The notes under the pieces: model-generated
What the model saw: the letters and a program-made list of their open reading frames with translations, nothing else
What the model was told of the DNA's origin: nothing
Database searches by the model: none
Part shown: piece by piece, positions 12,758 to 23,745 of the stretch
How positions within the stretch are numbered: the stretch's first letter is position 1
Layout of the letters: the number at the start of each line of letters is the position of its first letter
Program-made: the position numbers and the translations under genes
Assembly: GCA_033961575.1 (NCBI GenBank)
Contig: CM066732.1
Location: forward strand, 66,254,687-66,318,686
Length of the DNA stretch: 64,000 nucleotides
DNA from: Aselliscus stoliczkanus
Taxonomy: Eukaryota; Chordata; Mammalia; Chiroptera; Hipposideridae
Direction of reading: 5' to 3'

Positions 12758-12957
12758 TTTATTTAATTAATTAATTTATTTTTAAAAATTTTATTGGGGA
12801 ACAGTGTGTTTTTCCAGGACCCATCAGCTCCAAGTCAAGAACTTGTCTTCAATCTAGTTGTGGAGGGCACATCTCAGTGGCCCATGTGGGAATTGAGCTG
12901 GCAACCTTGGTGTTATGAGCTTGTGCTCTAACCACCTGAGCTAACCCACTGCCCCCA
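12758..12957 (-). mobile_element. tRNA-derived SINE (full, minus strand)
   Basis: Read on the minus strand it begins GGGGGCAGTGGGTTAGCTCA, continues with a tRNA-like A box ('ggttagctcaggtggttaga') and a B-box-like 'cagctcaattccca', then a body with 'ccctccacaactagattgaa', a lineage-specific 'gagctgatgggtcctggaaa' and the end 'ttccccaataaaa' with an AT-rich tail (12758-12790 on the plus strand). It shares tail modules with the long SINE at 26217 but has a different head. Possible target duplication: 'tgtatttat' / 'tgtattaat'. Confidence 0.8.
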
Positions 12958-13850
12958 AGTTGTATTAATATGATTCAAAGATTGTGAAGAAAACACACGT
13001 GATTTTACACAGTTTTACACATTTCCAAAGATTGGGTTATACCTGTATATTAATAGAGGGTATATGTCAGTGAAATTATGAAACATATAAAGATTTAAAG
13101 ATTTTATACTTAAGGTTCAATCTAGATATACTAAGAATTTGGAATCCTAAATTGTGCTCACAAGACAAAGAATGTATAGAGAAAATATATTTATGAAAAA
13201 TCAATATAATTTTATCAATTAATATTAAAACAAATAAGTCTAAATAAAATACCCTAAACTCAATTCTAAAGCATGTAAATACTTCAAGTATATGATTCTG
13301 TACTATATAAACTGTTTTATAATTTTCTCACTGTATCAGTTCCTATTTTCCTCATAGATCACAAAGCTTCTGAACATTTTTTGAAGAATTGACTTTATTT
13401 AATTTCTCAATATATAAGTATATGCAAGAATAGATATGTGCACCTATAAGCAGATTACAAATTGCCAAGGCCATCTAAACCCCTCAGTTTGTTTAATACT
13501 CCAATGACTTTAAATAAATAGCATTGCACTAGCTGTATCTTTAGTAAAAAATTTGATGACTAGGAATTCACACTTGAGAAGAAAGAGGAAAATATAAAGT
13601 GGTTCCAATGATTTATGGCAGGGGGAAAAAAGGTATTTTCAAGGGAAATCATGCCTGATAGATTTTATTTCCTGTGTATAATTAAGACAAAATAATATGT
13701 TATGAAAGGAAAATAAGATACACAGAAGAAATTCAATATCCAACCTCAGACACATAGTATATCATAAATACACCTTCTATGGGTTTCTCAAGAAGTACAG
13801 ACGTAGTTCACACCAGAAACAGAACAAGAACTAGCTGATCATGAGACCTT
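12958..13850. other. AT-rich stretch, nothing recognised
   Basis: No gene or named repeat was recognised. Confidence 0.45.
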
Positions 13851-13854
13851 ATCA

Positions 13855-13904
13855 TTGTGTTTGTGTGTGGATGCGTGCATGCCTGAGCGCGCGCTCCACG
13901 CGCA
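13855..13904. repeat. Alternating purine-pyrimidine and CpG palindrome
   Basis: A GT-rich run leads into 'atgcgtgcatgcctgagc' and the perfect 12-bp palindrome GAGCGCGCGCTC (13885-13896), followed by 'cacgcgc'. It is a local island of CpG dinucleotides in very AT-rich DNA. Confidence 0.75.
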
Positions 13905-15003
13905 ATCTGTACTAAAATTAAGAAAAAAAAATACTAAAATAATTATTTCTTCAACACGTATACCTTAAAGTAGCCCAAAACTAGAAAATACAGTATGGCT
14001 CTCACCATAACATTCTACTTTTAACATAAAGAGCATTCAGGCAAAATGTCAAATGGCATAGTATAACAAAAAGTGTTATTAGTACCTAGACCAATTCTCT
14101 GTGTCTTATTCTTCTTAGCCCTGATGTTGAAAAATGAATTTTTATGTTGTGAGTTACAAAGGAGGACATTTTTGGAATAGCTGAAATATTGCTGTGCATA
14201 GAGAACATCAAATCAAACAGAAATAATGTCACTAAAATATGTACCACATGTGCATCAATATATTGCCCTGGTTTGCATGACTGAACCTTACAAAGCACAC
14301 TTCAGTAACCATGGGTGTTTGAATATTAAGTCAGTGAGGACTAATTTCAATTTATTGAATATGTCAGTGAAGCAGAACTTCAGTAAATCAAGTCCAAGTA
14401 GTAGGTAAGCTACAGCCTTTTTATTCTGTGTTCTTTTAACCAAATGATGGTTCCTCCTTTCAATCCATGAAACTTACAGTCTAGGAACTAGCTGCCACAG
14501 AAGAGTAATGGTTGAAATACCAGACGATCCCGTTTTATGACCCTTACAACAAAGATTAAACCCTCTATTTCCAGCAGTGCACAATTTCATGCTATTTTGG
14601 GGAGCTTGACCCTGAACTGAACTTCTTTAGACTGTTCGGTTCAATCGGAATTAATAAGAGCTAGTGACAGTCTGTAGCATGTAATGAAAAAAAAAAATGG
14701 AAGGACAGCTGTTTGCTTTCACAACCCTGCCATTCATGTTGAGAGAGGAAAAGCTGTGGAGCTGTTGGATCCAAAAGAAAATGAGTTGGGATTTAACATT
14801 TGCGAAGAGAAATCCTTGTGTTGTGGACTGATTTGGAGTAAGTCTTTGGCAGTGGAATCAAGGGTCAAATGTGGGACAGTTTTCCTTGCAGTGCAGAAAG
14901 GAACATAACCACTTTTCTAGTAACTGATTGTGTTCTGTTTATTTGACCACCTGATTAATATTATGTATTTTTTTATCTTTCTCAAATCTAATACAATTTC
15001 AAA
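13905..15003. other. Stretch with no recognised repeat
   Basis: The part 14450-14930 is less AT-rich than its surroundings and holds a 74-codon frame (14684-14908) with no recognisable domain. It could be unique conserved DNA, but sequence from one species cannot show that. Confidence 0.35.
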
Positions 15004-15005
15004 TA

Positions 15006-15161
15006 CAGTAATACCTTGCTTTGAGAGCGTAATTCATTCCAGAAACAAACTACTCGTATTGCAAGACATTGCTTGTTTACCAAGTTAAAATGTATTAGAA
15101 ATGTTTGCTCATCTTGCAGAATACTCGCAAACCACATTACTTGCAATCCAAGGTTTTACTG
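15006..15161. mobile_element. Tc1/mariner-type MITE (Tigger-like)
   Basis: The element is 156 bp with terminal inverted repeats. The left end is CAGTAATACCTTG and the reverse complement of the right end is CAGTAAAACCTTG (12 of 13 match). It is flanked by TA on both sides (15004-15005 and 15162-15163), the target duplication of the Tc1/mariner superfamily. No coding capacity. The CAGTRNNNCCTTG end resembles Tigger-group elements. The family is not assigned. Confidence 0.65.
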
Positions 15162-15163
15162 TA

Positions 15164-16512
15164 TGTAGGAAAACTGCTTGCAAGTGAGCAAACTTATAAA
15201 ATTACCAATTAGGCATAGGATGATTTTTAATTTCTTAGAGGAGTATTCTTTATTTAAGTCATTATATTGGAGAATATAGTGAGATCTTTGAATTTGGAGT
15301 TAAAATAGCATGGTTAAGAAATTTATAAGTAATGTTTTTAGATGTGTATATAGAACCGCTTTTTCTAATATAAACAATTTCTCCTAGAAATGCATAACAT
15401 GAAAAAACTATGACACAGATTTCTTTAAAACTATCAAAAAATCAAATTACACACTGAACAATTATTGAACTTTATAAGTTAAATCTATGAAATAAAACAT
15501 TTAAAATTTTGGAGAAAAGGAATTTAGAATGTTAAAACTACTTGTGCAGTTCTGAAGTGGAACATGAAATTCTTTAAAATTTTCTGAAAACTATAGCACT
15601 ACCTCTGGAGCAAATACAGAGACTTCCTCCCATAATTTATCAAAGTCCGAAGTCCTTGGCACCTAAGGACTTTGAGGTCAAGCTCATGCTTATACATGAA
15701 GAGAGAAGACTCTGAGGGGAACAATTGGGTAGTCTTAAGATAGTGAAATGAATCTTCTACACTCTTGAGGATGAGCGCCCCAAAGTGTCCTGTCTGAAGC
15801 ATCATTGTCTATATTCTCCATGAACATCTCTGAGACATCTTATCAAAAATTAGTGTTTCATAATTATGTTTCTCTATTACTGAAAAATCGTGAAAATAAG
15901 CTGTTGATTTCCTTTAGAATCATAATCATCTCTCATGGAAACAAATATGAAAACTTTCCTGAGTATTTCCAGGCATGGTAGATGATGTCTCATCATCGAG
16001 TCACCAGGGATGGTGTCATGGAGTTATGTATGTGGCTTGTCCACAGCTCATTCAGTACATGAGGGGCCAGAAGAAATTGTCAATATTAGACCAACATATG
16101 TTAGGCCCTACCACGGCTGGTGCTTAATAAATATACACATCTTTACGAAGTTTACAGCCTAAATAATGTTATTAAATATAACTCCATAAAAAATGAATCC
16201 TAAAATTAATAATATTAAGAAATAATTCCAATGTTCATATGACATGTGCTATAGGAACTTAGAGTTAGACAACAACATTTCCTTACTAAAACAGTTTGAA
16301 AATCTTTATGGAATGAGTGGGTTTCAACTGCCTCTCACAAGACTGTTAGGAGTTCAACTTTTCCTCATGTGAAATATTTACAAATAAGTTATTTATGAAT
16401 GTGACAACCTGGATTCCATGAAGTTCTAAATCTTGTGTTACAGTAACTATTAGCTGGGCTACGTTAAAGACCCAGCAGAAAAGTTGTCAATAACATTCAC
16501 AATACAGAATAA
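15164..16512. other. Stretch with no clear repeat
   Basis: Nothing coding was recognised. Around 16095-16140 'ctggtgcttaataaatatac' faintly resembles the end of an old MIR or L2 copy, which is too weak to call. Confidence 0.4.
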
Positions 16513-16514
16513 TA

Positions 16515-16595
16515 TTGGGTTTTCGGAAAAGTCATTATGTATTTTTTCTATGTTGTTCATTACAAAAATGTGTCATGACTTTTCCAACAACCCAA
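16515..16595. mobile_element. Mariner-derived MITE
   Basis: The element is 81 bp and consists almost entirely of two terminal inverted repeats. The left end is TTGGGTTTTCGGAAAAGTCA and the reverse complement of the right end is TTGGGTTGTTGGAAAAGTCA. It sits in a TA target duplication (16513-16514 and 16596-16597). The ends match those of the mariner copies at 41131 and 63114, so it is a nonautonomous deletion derivative of that family, comparable in design to human MADE1 and Hsmar1. Confidence 0.9.
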
Positions 16596-16597
16596 TA

Positions 16598-17760
16598 GAT
16601 GTTGAAACTGATAGACTTCTTCACCTCATGCACTGTTTTATAAAATTATAAGTTATTTCAATTAGTATAAACAGTAACATTAAACAGAATTAACTGTTAC
16701 TCGCAGGGTTAGTAATTTTGTTCTATAAGAACTAAAAACTAGAGGAAAAAAAACAATTGAACTTTGCTAATTCATGTTAGATGGAATAAATGACTTCTCC
16801 ATTGATCAATAAATACAAAAATCAACTAGTTCCAATTAGTTTTCTCTTTCACTCTTTCAAGGTAATATGAAGTTAAATAGTACATATTACAACTCATGGT
16901 ACTATAAATCACTGGCATCTTCATACTATTAGCACAGTTAATGTGGATAGAGAGGACATGTAATTTGGCTTCAGGTTTAATACATGGTCCAGAGTGAGTC
17001 AAAGTTGTTCAGTTTACAGTGATTGGTCTAAAAAGAGATCACCTGGTACAAACAGAGCCAATCAGTCCCTCAGTAAAAGTAGATATATGAAAACTAGGGG
17101 TAAAAGTCTCTTAATAAGGAATTACAAGGGGTAGGAACTTGTAATGCTAGATCAGAAGATATTGTTTCTCTGTCTCATGTGTGGGTACATGCACACACAC
17201 CCAAATATGATAAGAGAGAGGGAAAGAGGGAACAAAAGAAAGAGACGGACAGAGATTTGACAGAAAAAATAAAATCTGAGGCAAATGGAGTTTTAAACAT
17301 TCTAAACTGCGAACTCACTCTGGCGCCACTGGTTGGCACATAACGCTCTGAATTGCCTAATAAAACTCTTATTTTTCGTTGTGAAATCTGCTTTAAAAGT
17401 TGACCTATCATATTCTAGTCTTCAAGACTTCTTTTGTGGTACTGTTTTTGTTCTTGAGTCATGTTTATAATCCAGAAAACAAGATTCATAATTGGAAGTG
17501 TTTGATTTGTACCATTTAGGATCCCAAATGCAAAATTAATCACATACACATGTGCACACACACACAGAACTGGATTTAAGTATACACATATTACTAATAT
17601 TCTAATCCATTTAAAGATCACCACTTTTGAATATGGGCATACCTGAACTTTAAAAGATTGTTTTTCAAGCCCGAGGTAAATTGACATTTTCCCTTCACTT
17701 CTGAATTCCAAAGTTTTACTTCCATAGTATTTGCATACAGCTTGCTTTGTTATTTCTTTC
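16598..17760. other. Stretch with no recognised repeat
   Basis: Nothing coding was recognised. A short CA run lies at 17548-17567. Confidence 0.4.
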
Positions 17761-17761
17761 T

Positions 17762-17763
<2 letters not shown>

Positions 17764-17799
<36 letters not shown>
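17764..17799 (+). repeat. (AC)n microsatellite
   Basis: About 18 perfect AC units. Confidence 0.95.
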
Positions 17800-17800
<1 letters not shown>

Positions 17801-18308
17801 CCTAAGGAGTTCGATTCTTTTCTAGAAAAGTCATTATTCGATGATATTACACATAGATTATACATAAGATACATATATATGAAATTCAGAATATAATGCA
17901 TTTATTTTAGCCACTCTCTGCTTCAAAACCATCCTAGAGATGGCATGTCATACAGAGATATTCCAAGAGGTTACTTAAATAGGTTACAAAGTTCAGATGC
18001 AACTATCCATAAAAATAACACCTTAATAAAGTGTTAAAATATAGTCTATGCATGTGAAAAAAAATATGTTAAAAATAGCAATTACAGATATAGCAATTGG
18101 CTCAAACATGGTAAATGGTCATCCACTATAAAATGTAAAAATGCAGTGAAAATTATCTGGGCCTTTGAATGATGCTTTTTGTACACAATTGTTTTAACTC
18201 CTACTTAAAATGTTTTAAATAATTTGTTTCTTTAGGCATAAGAGTAAGCTCAAAGAAAATTTTCCAATTGGATAATTATTAATTGATTGTGGAATAAAAG
18301 TAAACATT

Positions 18309-18309
<1 letters not shown>
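17800..18309. other. AT-rich stretch, nothing recognised
   Basis: No gene or named repeat was recognised. Confidence 0.45.
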
Positions 18310-18357
<48 letters not shown>

Positions 18358-18365
18358 TGATAGAT

Positions 18366-18429
<64 letters not shown>
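18310..18429 (+). repeat. (GATA)n microsatellite
   Basis: About 29 tetranucleotide units of GATA/TAGA, interrupted near 18357-18367 (GATTGATAGATGATA). The minus-strand 'SIYLSIYL' frame over it is an artefact of the repeat. Confidence 0.95.
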
Positions 18430-19488
18430 TAGGTATAGCTATTAAGGGAGCAAAGGGCAACCAAGAGATTTAAAAAAAGTGAATCATGTGCTAAAACAAA
18501 AGTTGACAAATATGGATTCCTACAATGAAATCTAGAAAGGAAAATCAGTAATAAAATCTTAAGCTACTTATTTTGTAGTCATACAAACGAGGCAAAATTA
18601 ATCTGCTCTGCTTCGACCCACTATGATAATTTTGTTCACTACCTAAAAGAGGTCACAGTTTTCCTGCTTTCCTATCTAACATCCAGATAATCAGTGTTAG
18701 CTATGATTTACTATTTCATAAAATGGTAAATTATCTTACGATATAATACACTTTAGTGAAACGGAATTTGTTTGTCTTCCATCACTTAGGCTATAGTCAG
18801 GAATTCAAAAGCACTCTTAAGTATGTTCAACAGAGATAATTTTACTATAGGGAACTGGTTAAACAGATGTTTTAATATTGAAAAATAAAACATTGAGCTA
18901 ACTCAAGAAGTGGCTACCACCCCTCTGATTCAGGGAAGAAGTGAAACAGTTGAGGGGATTTTATTAGTGCCTCAGCAGCAAAAAAAAAGGAAGAGCCTCC
19001 TGGAAGAAAGACCAAGTTCTCTGGAGGAGCAGGGCTGGCTGGCTGGCTCTTATGAGGGTTTTTGGCAAACTGGTTCTAGAATTAACTAAAGAAGCTGGAT
19101 GCTATGGCAGACTGCTACGATAACACTGGCAGGACAGCACACAAACAGGAAAAAACAAATCCTTCCCTCTTTCTCCCTCTTCAGTGCTTGTGAACTGTAT
19201 AACTCATTAGGACTCCAACCAACAAAGGAGTGATGGAATTTGTAGAAGGCCAGGTCCAGAATTACAATGATGGGTATTTTTGGTGTTAAGAAGCAATAGC
19301 TTTATTACTGGTACTTTTAAGCTGTGTGGACTCTGCTGTAAACACGAATGTCAAGGAATAAAGATTCTTATAAATTTAAAATTTGTTTATAGCTATTGTT
19401 TTTATATCACTCTATTTTGTTAGATTGAACTTAACTTAGTGTTGTTTTCCTGCTTCACAAGTTATTTCTGATGATGATTATGACAAGA
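18430..19488. other. Stretch with no recognised repeat
   Basis: The part 18905-19260 is richer in GC, with a CTGG repeat ('gctggctggctggctc', 19032-19047). It might be a decayed LTR or ERV interior, but I could not assign it. Confidence 0.35.
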
Positions 19489-19860
19489 TTAGGGAGGGTT
19501 CAACCAGAAAAACAGAACCACTAAGCCTTTATGGATGTTGGTTAAAAACTGTAAGACTGTTTATTATCTTTGCTTCTGTTGCTGGAGCTTGAGGTCTGCT
19601 AGGTGAGAAAGAGGGATGAAGGTTAAGGGGGGAGAGCAAGGAGAAACTTAAAGCCACAACCACAATCTGAAACCCCTGGGCACACCACGCTGGCTACCAC
19701 AGGAATGGACTGGAACCCTGGGTGTCCTGCAGGAGAAGCTGTCACCTTCACAGTGCTAAGCACACCCTCACACTGCTAAGCACACCATGAAACCAGCAGT
19801 CAGCAAAGCTGAAGGAGGTTCCCCAAGGTGAGTGAGCCGGCAGAGAAGCGACATGTTTGA
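19489..19860 (-). repeat. Possible old LTR or interspersed repeat
   Basis: 'agggttcaaccagaaaaaca' at 19494-19513 resembles the antisense of an LTR-like 3' end found in many mammalian repeats. The GC-richer body that follows is repeat-like, with 'gtgctaagcacaccctcaca' followed closely by a near copy. Family not assigned. Confidence 0.3.
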
Positions 19861-20341
19861 GTGGTGGTACTAAAGCACCTGCTCCAACCTTCTGAGCGTA
19901 TATCAACAGCTACTGTTTTACCCCTCGTCCTCCAAAACAGGGCAAAAATATTTCTTGTATTTACTACATCATTAAAGAGTCCAAAAAAAGCACAGATACA
20001 CAAATGGAATCCTTCCAAAGAAATGGAAAATACTTTTGCATGTCATGAGTGTTCTGATTTGAGAGTTCTAATGGACTACATAGATTTTTGAGCTGAAAAA
20101 ATTACTTCTAGTTGCTTTAATAATAGTAGACCTAGAAAATATTTGAGATGTATCATTTTAACTGCTTTAAAACAGTGTTTTGATCATTTAGTAGCCTGAT
20201 TCTGTCAGGACTCAATACAGAAAGCATTCAATACAAGTGCAAAAAAAAATAAATATGATCTTATTTTATAACTTTTTTGTACAATATCTATATAGTTTAA
20301 TATTAAAATAAAATTATGTATATGTATATGTGTGTGTGTAT

Positions 20342-20569
20342 AGTGCCAAAAAACTGTACACACATTTTAAGAAAGGAAAACTGTATTAAAATTGTAATAC
20401 TCAATATATTACCAATGAGAAAAGATAGATACAAGTCACATTTCTCTTCTGCAATTACAAGAGGTGCTCAAAGTGGTTACTGTCAGTGTCCAGACACTTC
20501 TGATTACAGCGAACTACTGCTTCAGCAACGTTGACCAAAATGTCCACTTGTATACATTTCTTTGGTACC
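20342..20569. mobile_element. DNA-transposon MITE with 21-bp TIRs
   Basis: The left end is AGTGCCAAAAAACTGTACACA and the reverse complement of the right end is GGTACCAAAGAAATGTATACA; 16 of 21 positions agree. The minus strand near the right end encodes a 27-residue frame ending ...NHFEHLL-stop (20467-20547), which looks like the C-terminal tail of a DDE-type transposase. That would make this an internally deleted derivative of an autonomous element. No clean target duplication is visible, and a GATA microsatellite begins almost at its right border. Superfamily unassigned. Confidence 0.6.
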
Positions 20570-20577
20570 TCCCTCCG

Positions 20578-20578
20578 G

Positions 20579-20641
<63 letters not shown>
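20578..20641 (+). repeat. (GATA)n microsatellite
   Basis: About 15 uninterrupted GATA units starting 9 bp after the neighbouring MITE. Confidence 0.95.
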
Positions 20642-20642
<1 letters not shown>

Positions 20643-21759
20643 GCTTTTTTATGTCAAGGGAATGACATTTTTATAAAAATGTTTCACCTAGATGAGAATA
20701 TGCAGGTGATGTTCCAACATACAATAAACTTTCTTTTTCATGTTTGATCTTATCACTTGTTATTTTTAGAGATCTAGTTTAAGAAATTCTTCAAACTGAA
20801 GCTCTTTTAGAAAGCCCCAAAAGAGTATTAAAAGAACAATAAAATAACAGTTTTCTCTTCATGAAGACTCTACAATTATCTGTATTTTAAAACATTACGT
20901 TCTAGTGATTATATAGTCTCTATTATAAACCTTGCTTTCTATTTTTTTTAAAATCACTCTTGTGAAACACATTTACTCTGCAGTCTTCTTCCATAGCATG
21001 TATCTTGTATTCCATTCCTGTAGTAGTATTTCAGGGCAAGCCTTCTGAGAATACACAATATTCTAAATTGATCCTAGCTCATTTTATTTTTGTACTCCTA
21101 TTCTAAGGGATATGTACAGTTTCCAGGCTTCGCACCATCTCATTAAAAATTAGCAAAGAGAATGGCAGTAGGCACACAACCTTACAAACGCAGGTCTAAC
21201 TTGGTAAATTAAACATGCTTTGCGGGTATGTATTATTTATTCCTGTTTGCTCTTAGGTGTTGGCATGTGTATACTCACTTGCACTATCTTTGCAATAGGA
21301 AGTTCTCTGGATTTGGTTGGAAGAAAGCAATGATTTATATATAAATCAAGATTATGATTTTTTTAAATCATGCCACCAAGTCAGGTAAAAGAGGAAATTA
21401 AAGGTATTCTAAGAATCTACTCCAAGAATATTTTAGAAAATAAACTAAAATAAAAGAAAAATCCAGAGTTCAGTAGGTAATCCCACCTAGCAACAAAGAT
21501 TTCATGTAACAAATATGACCAGCTTTATTTATATGGAAGTTTCTGCCTCCTACTCTTAAAGCAATTGAATATGAAAGTATTGCTTGCAGTAACATCCTAG
21601 AGTAGGTTATAATACTAGAAATCTTCTTAATATGCATTTAGGATGGTAGCAGGCATAAACAGGGAACAGATCAAAAAACAGCAGAAGGGATTAGATACAG
21701 AATGGCTGTCAAACTTGAACCTGTGGTTCACCATTTTATTATGTATTTACTTTTAATTT
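20642..21759. other. AT-rich stretch, nothing recognised
   Basis: No gene or named repeat was recognised. Confidence 0.45.
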
Positions 21760-21904
21760 CTCTTTATTAAATATATTATATAATATTATACATTATATAA
21801 CATATTATTATATCATTATTATATAATTAGATATTCCATATTTTATATAATTGTTATATACTAACCAGATATTCTATATATTATATAGAATGAGATATAT
21901 AGAT
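21760..21904. repeat. AT-rich low-complexity block
   Basis: Degenerate TATA/ATTA repeats with several short dyads such as 'tattatataatatta'. It abuts the 3' end of a minus-strand L1. Confidence 0.8.
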
Positions 21905-23335
21905 AATAGTTTTATTTGACATGTGTATAAATGTATATAGTGCAAAATGACTACCACAGTGAGTTTAGTTAACATCCATCACCTCAAAAGTGTTTTTCTT
22001 GTTATGAGAACTTACGATTTACTCTTTTAGCAACTTTCAAATATATAATAATATTGTTAAATATAGTCACTTTTGTATGTTATAACCCTAGAAATTACAA
22101 CTGGAAGTTTATAGCTTTTGACCACCTTCACCCATTTTGCCCACCCTCACCCCTTGCCTCTATCAATCATCCATCTATTCTCTGTTTCAATGAGCTAAAA
22201 TTTTTTTAGTGTTTACATATAAGTGAGATTATACAGTATTTGTCTTTTTCAGTCTGACTTGTTTCACTTAGTATAATGCCTTCAAAGTCCATCCATGATG
22301 TTAGAACTGGAAGGATTTCCTTCTTTTACTGGATGAATAACATTCCATTATGTATATGTGTGTGCGTGTGTGTGGTGTGTGCATATCTCATTTTCATTCA
22401 TCCATCCCATGAACACTTAGATTGTGTCCATATCTTGGCTATTGTAAATAATGCAGAAAGAAAATGGGGTTGCAGATATTTTTTTGAGATAGTGTCTATG
22501 TTTTCTATGGATATATATGAGTATACCCAGGAGCGAAATTGCTGGATCACGAGGTAATTCTATTTTTAATTTTTTGAGGAACCTCCATACTGTTTTTCAT
22601 AGTGGCTGCACCAACTGACACCCCAACCACAGAGCACCAGGTTTCCCTTTTTTCCACATCCTCGCCAACACTTGTTACTTCTTGTCTTTTTGGGGATAGT
22701 CATTCTCACAAGTGTGAGATATCTCATCATGGCTTTATTTTCATTTCCCCGATGATTAGTGATATTGAACACCTTTTCATGTACTTTGGCCCTTGTATGT
22801 CTTCTTTGGAAAAATGTCTTTTCAGTTTCTCTGCTCCTTTTAAAATTGGATTCATTTTTTAACTATTGAGTTATATGAGTTCTTTATATATTTCTGGTAT
22901 TATCAGCTATATGATATGCAAATATTTTCTCCCATTTGGTAGGTTGCTTTTTCATTCTGTGACTGGTTTCCTTCGCTCTGCAGAAGCTGTTAAATTTGGT
23001 GTTGTTGCACTGTTTATTGTCACTATTCTTGCCTTTGCTTTTAGTGTGAAGTGAGCCTCTTGTCAGTAGCATAAAGTTGGACCTTGTGTTTGTTTAATCC
23101 ATTCAGCCACACTATATCTTTTGATTGGAGAATATAATCTATTTACATTTAAAGCAATTATTGATAAGTATGGAATTTTAATTGAAATTTTGTTCATTGT
23201 TTCCGCTGTTTTGTAACTACTTTGTTCCTTTTCTTCTCCTGTCTCTCTTTTTGTCATTGGACAGTTTTCTCTAGTGACATGCTTAGATTCCTTTCTCTTT
23301 ATTTCCAACATTTCATTTCATACCCTGTATGATAA
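21905..23335 (-). mobile_element. Internally deleted old L1 (minus strand)
   Basis: Read on the minus strand, 23335-23045 matches the start of the ORF2 endonuclease region (antisense of 'tttgattggagaatataatc'). The sequence then jumps directly to the ORF2 C-terminal part and continues into the 3' UTR at 22140-21905. Roughly the middle of ORF2, including all of the reverse-transcriptase domain, is missing. The join lies near 23045 at an A-rich stretch with microhomology. It is an old, multiply damaged L1M-type copy. Confidence 0.85.
22566..23072 (-). pseudogene. L1 ORF2 C-terminal remnant
   Basis: The remnant is broken over two frames. 22884-23072 contains RAKETSHRMKKQPTKWEKIF, equivalent to the ORF2 segment between the RT and the C-terminal domain. 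22566-22772 contains MRYLTLVRM and [19 protein letters not shown], the cysteine-rich C-terminal motif of mammalian L1 ORF2. In live elements the second half of this motif reads roughly H-C-W-W, and here it is altered. No RT domain is present. It is nonfunctional. Confidence 0.85.
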
Positions 23336-23565
23336 GCTAATGGTGGAAAGTTTGGCCAATGTTTCCAATAGGAGTCATGTGGCACATTTGTGAGGTCAGG
23401 TAAGTCAGTACAGAATCAATCTCATGTAATAAAGAGTGTGAGGAGGTAGAGGGAACACAGTAGTCAAAGGTGCTAGAGATTAGCAAGGGGGCTGGGAAAC
23501 CATTTGGCAAAGCCTGGCATGAGGATTGGAGGCTGGGGTAATGAGGATCTCATAGCAGAGCATAA
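23336..23565. other. Unique-looking stretch
   Basis: Purine-rich sequence with no recognised gene or repeat. Confidence 0.4.
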
Positions 23566-23745
23566 ACACTGTAATGGAAGAGCCTTGGCTCTGATTCATG
23601 CCGCTCACACTTGAGATCAAGATCTAAACTTTTAGTTGTTGAGGATTTGGGGCCAGTTATTTAGCTCTGTGTCTCAGTTCTATCATCAACAACATTAGCT
23701 AATAATGGTGGTGGTAGTGATAATGATAATTGAAAGAAGTAGGCA
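23566..23745 (+). mobile_element. MIR SINE
   Basis: The MIR order is visible: 'gagccttggctctgattcat', then a core-like 'gccagttatttagctctgtg', 'tctcagttctatcatca', and an ATAATGG/GATAATGATAAT stretch matching the MIR 3' half. It is diverged. Confidence 0.75.

Noticed and set aside
14684..14908. 74-codon frame in a less AT-rich, repeat-free stretch
   Set aside because: No recognisable domain and no splice context that I can support. Conservation cannot be judged from one sequence.
17415..17798. 127-codon minus frame starting with a long VCVC run
   Set aside because: The start is the translated (AC)n microsatellite; the rest shows no domain.
18279..18509. SIYLSIYL-repeat protein
   Set aside because: Translation of the GATA microsatellite. 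The same holds for 33727-33909.
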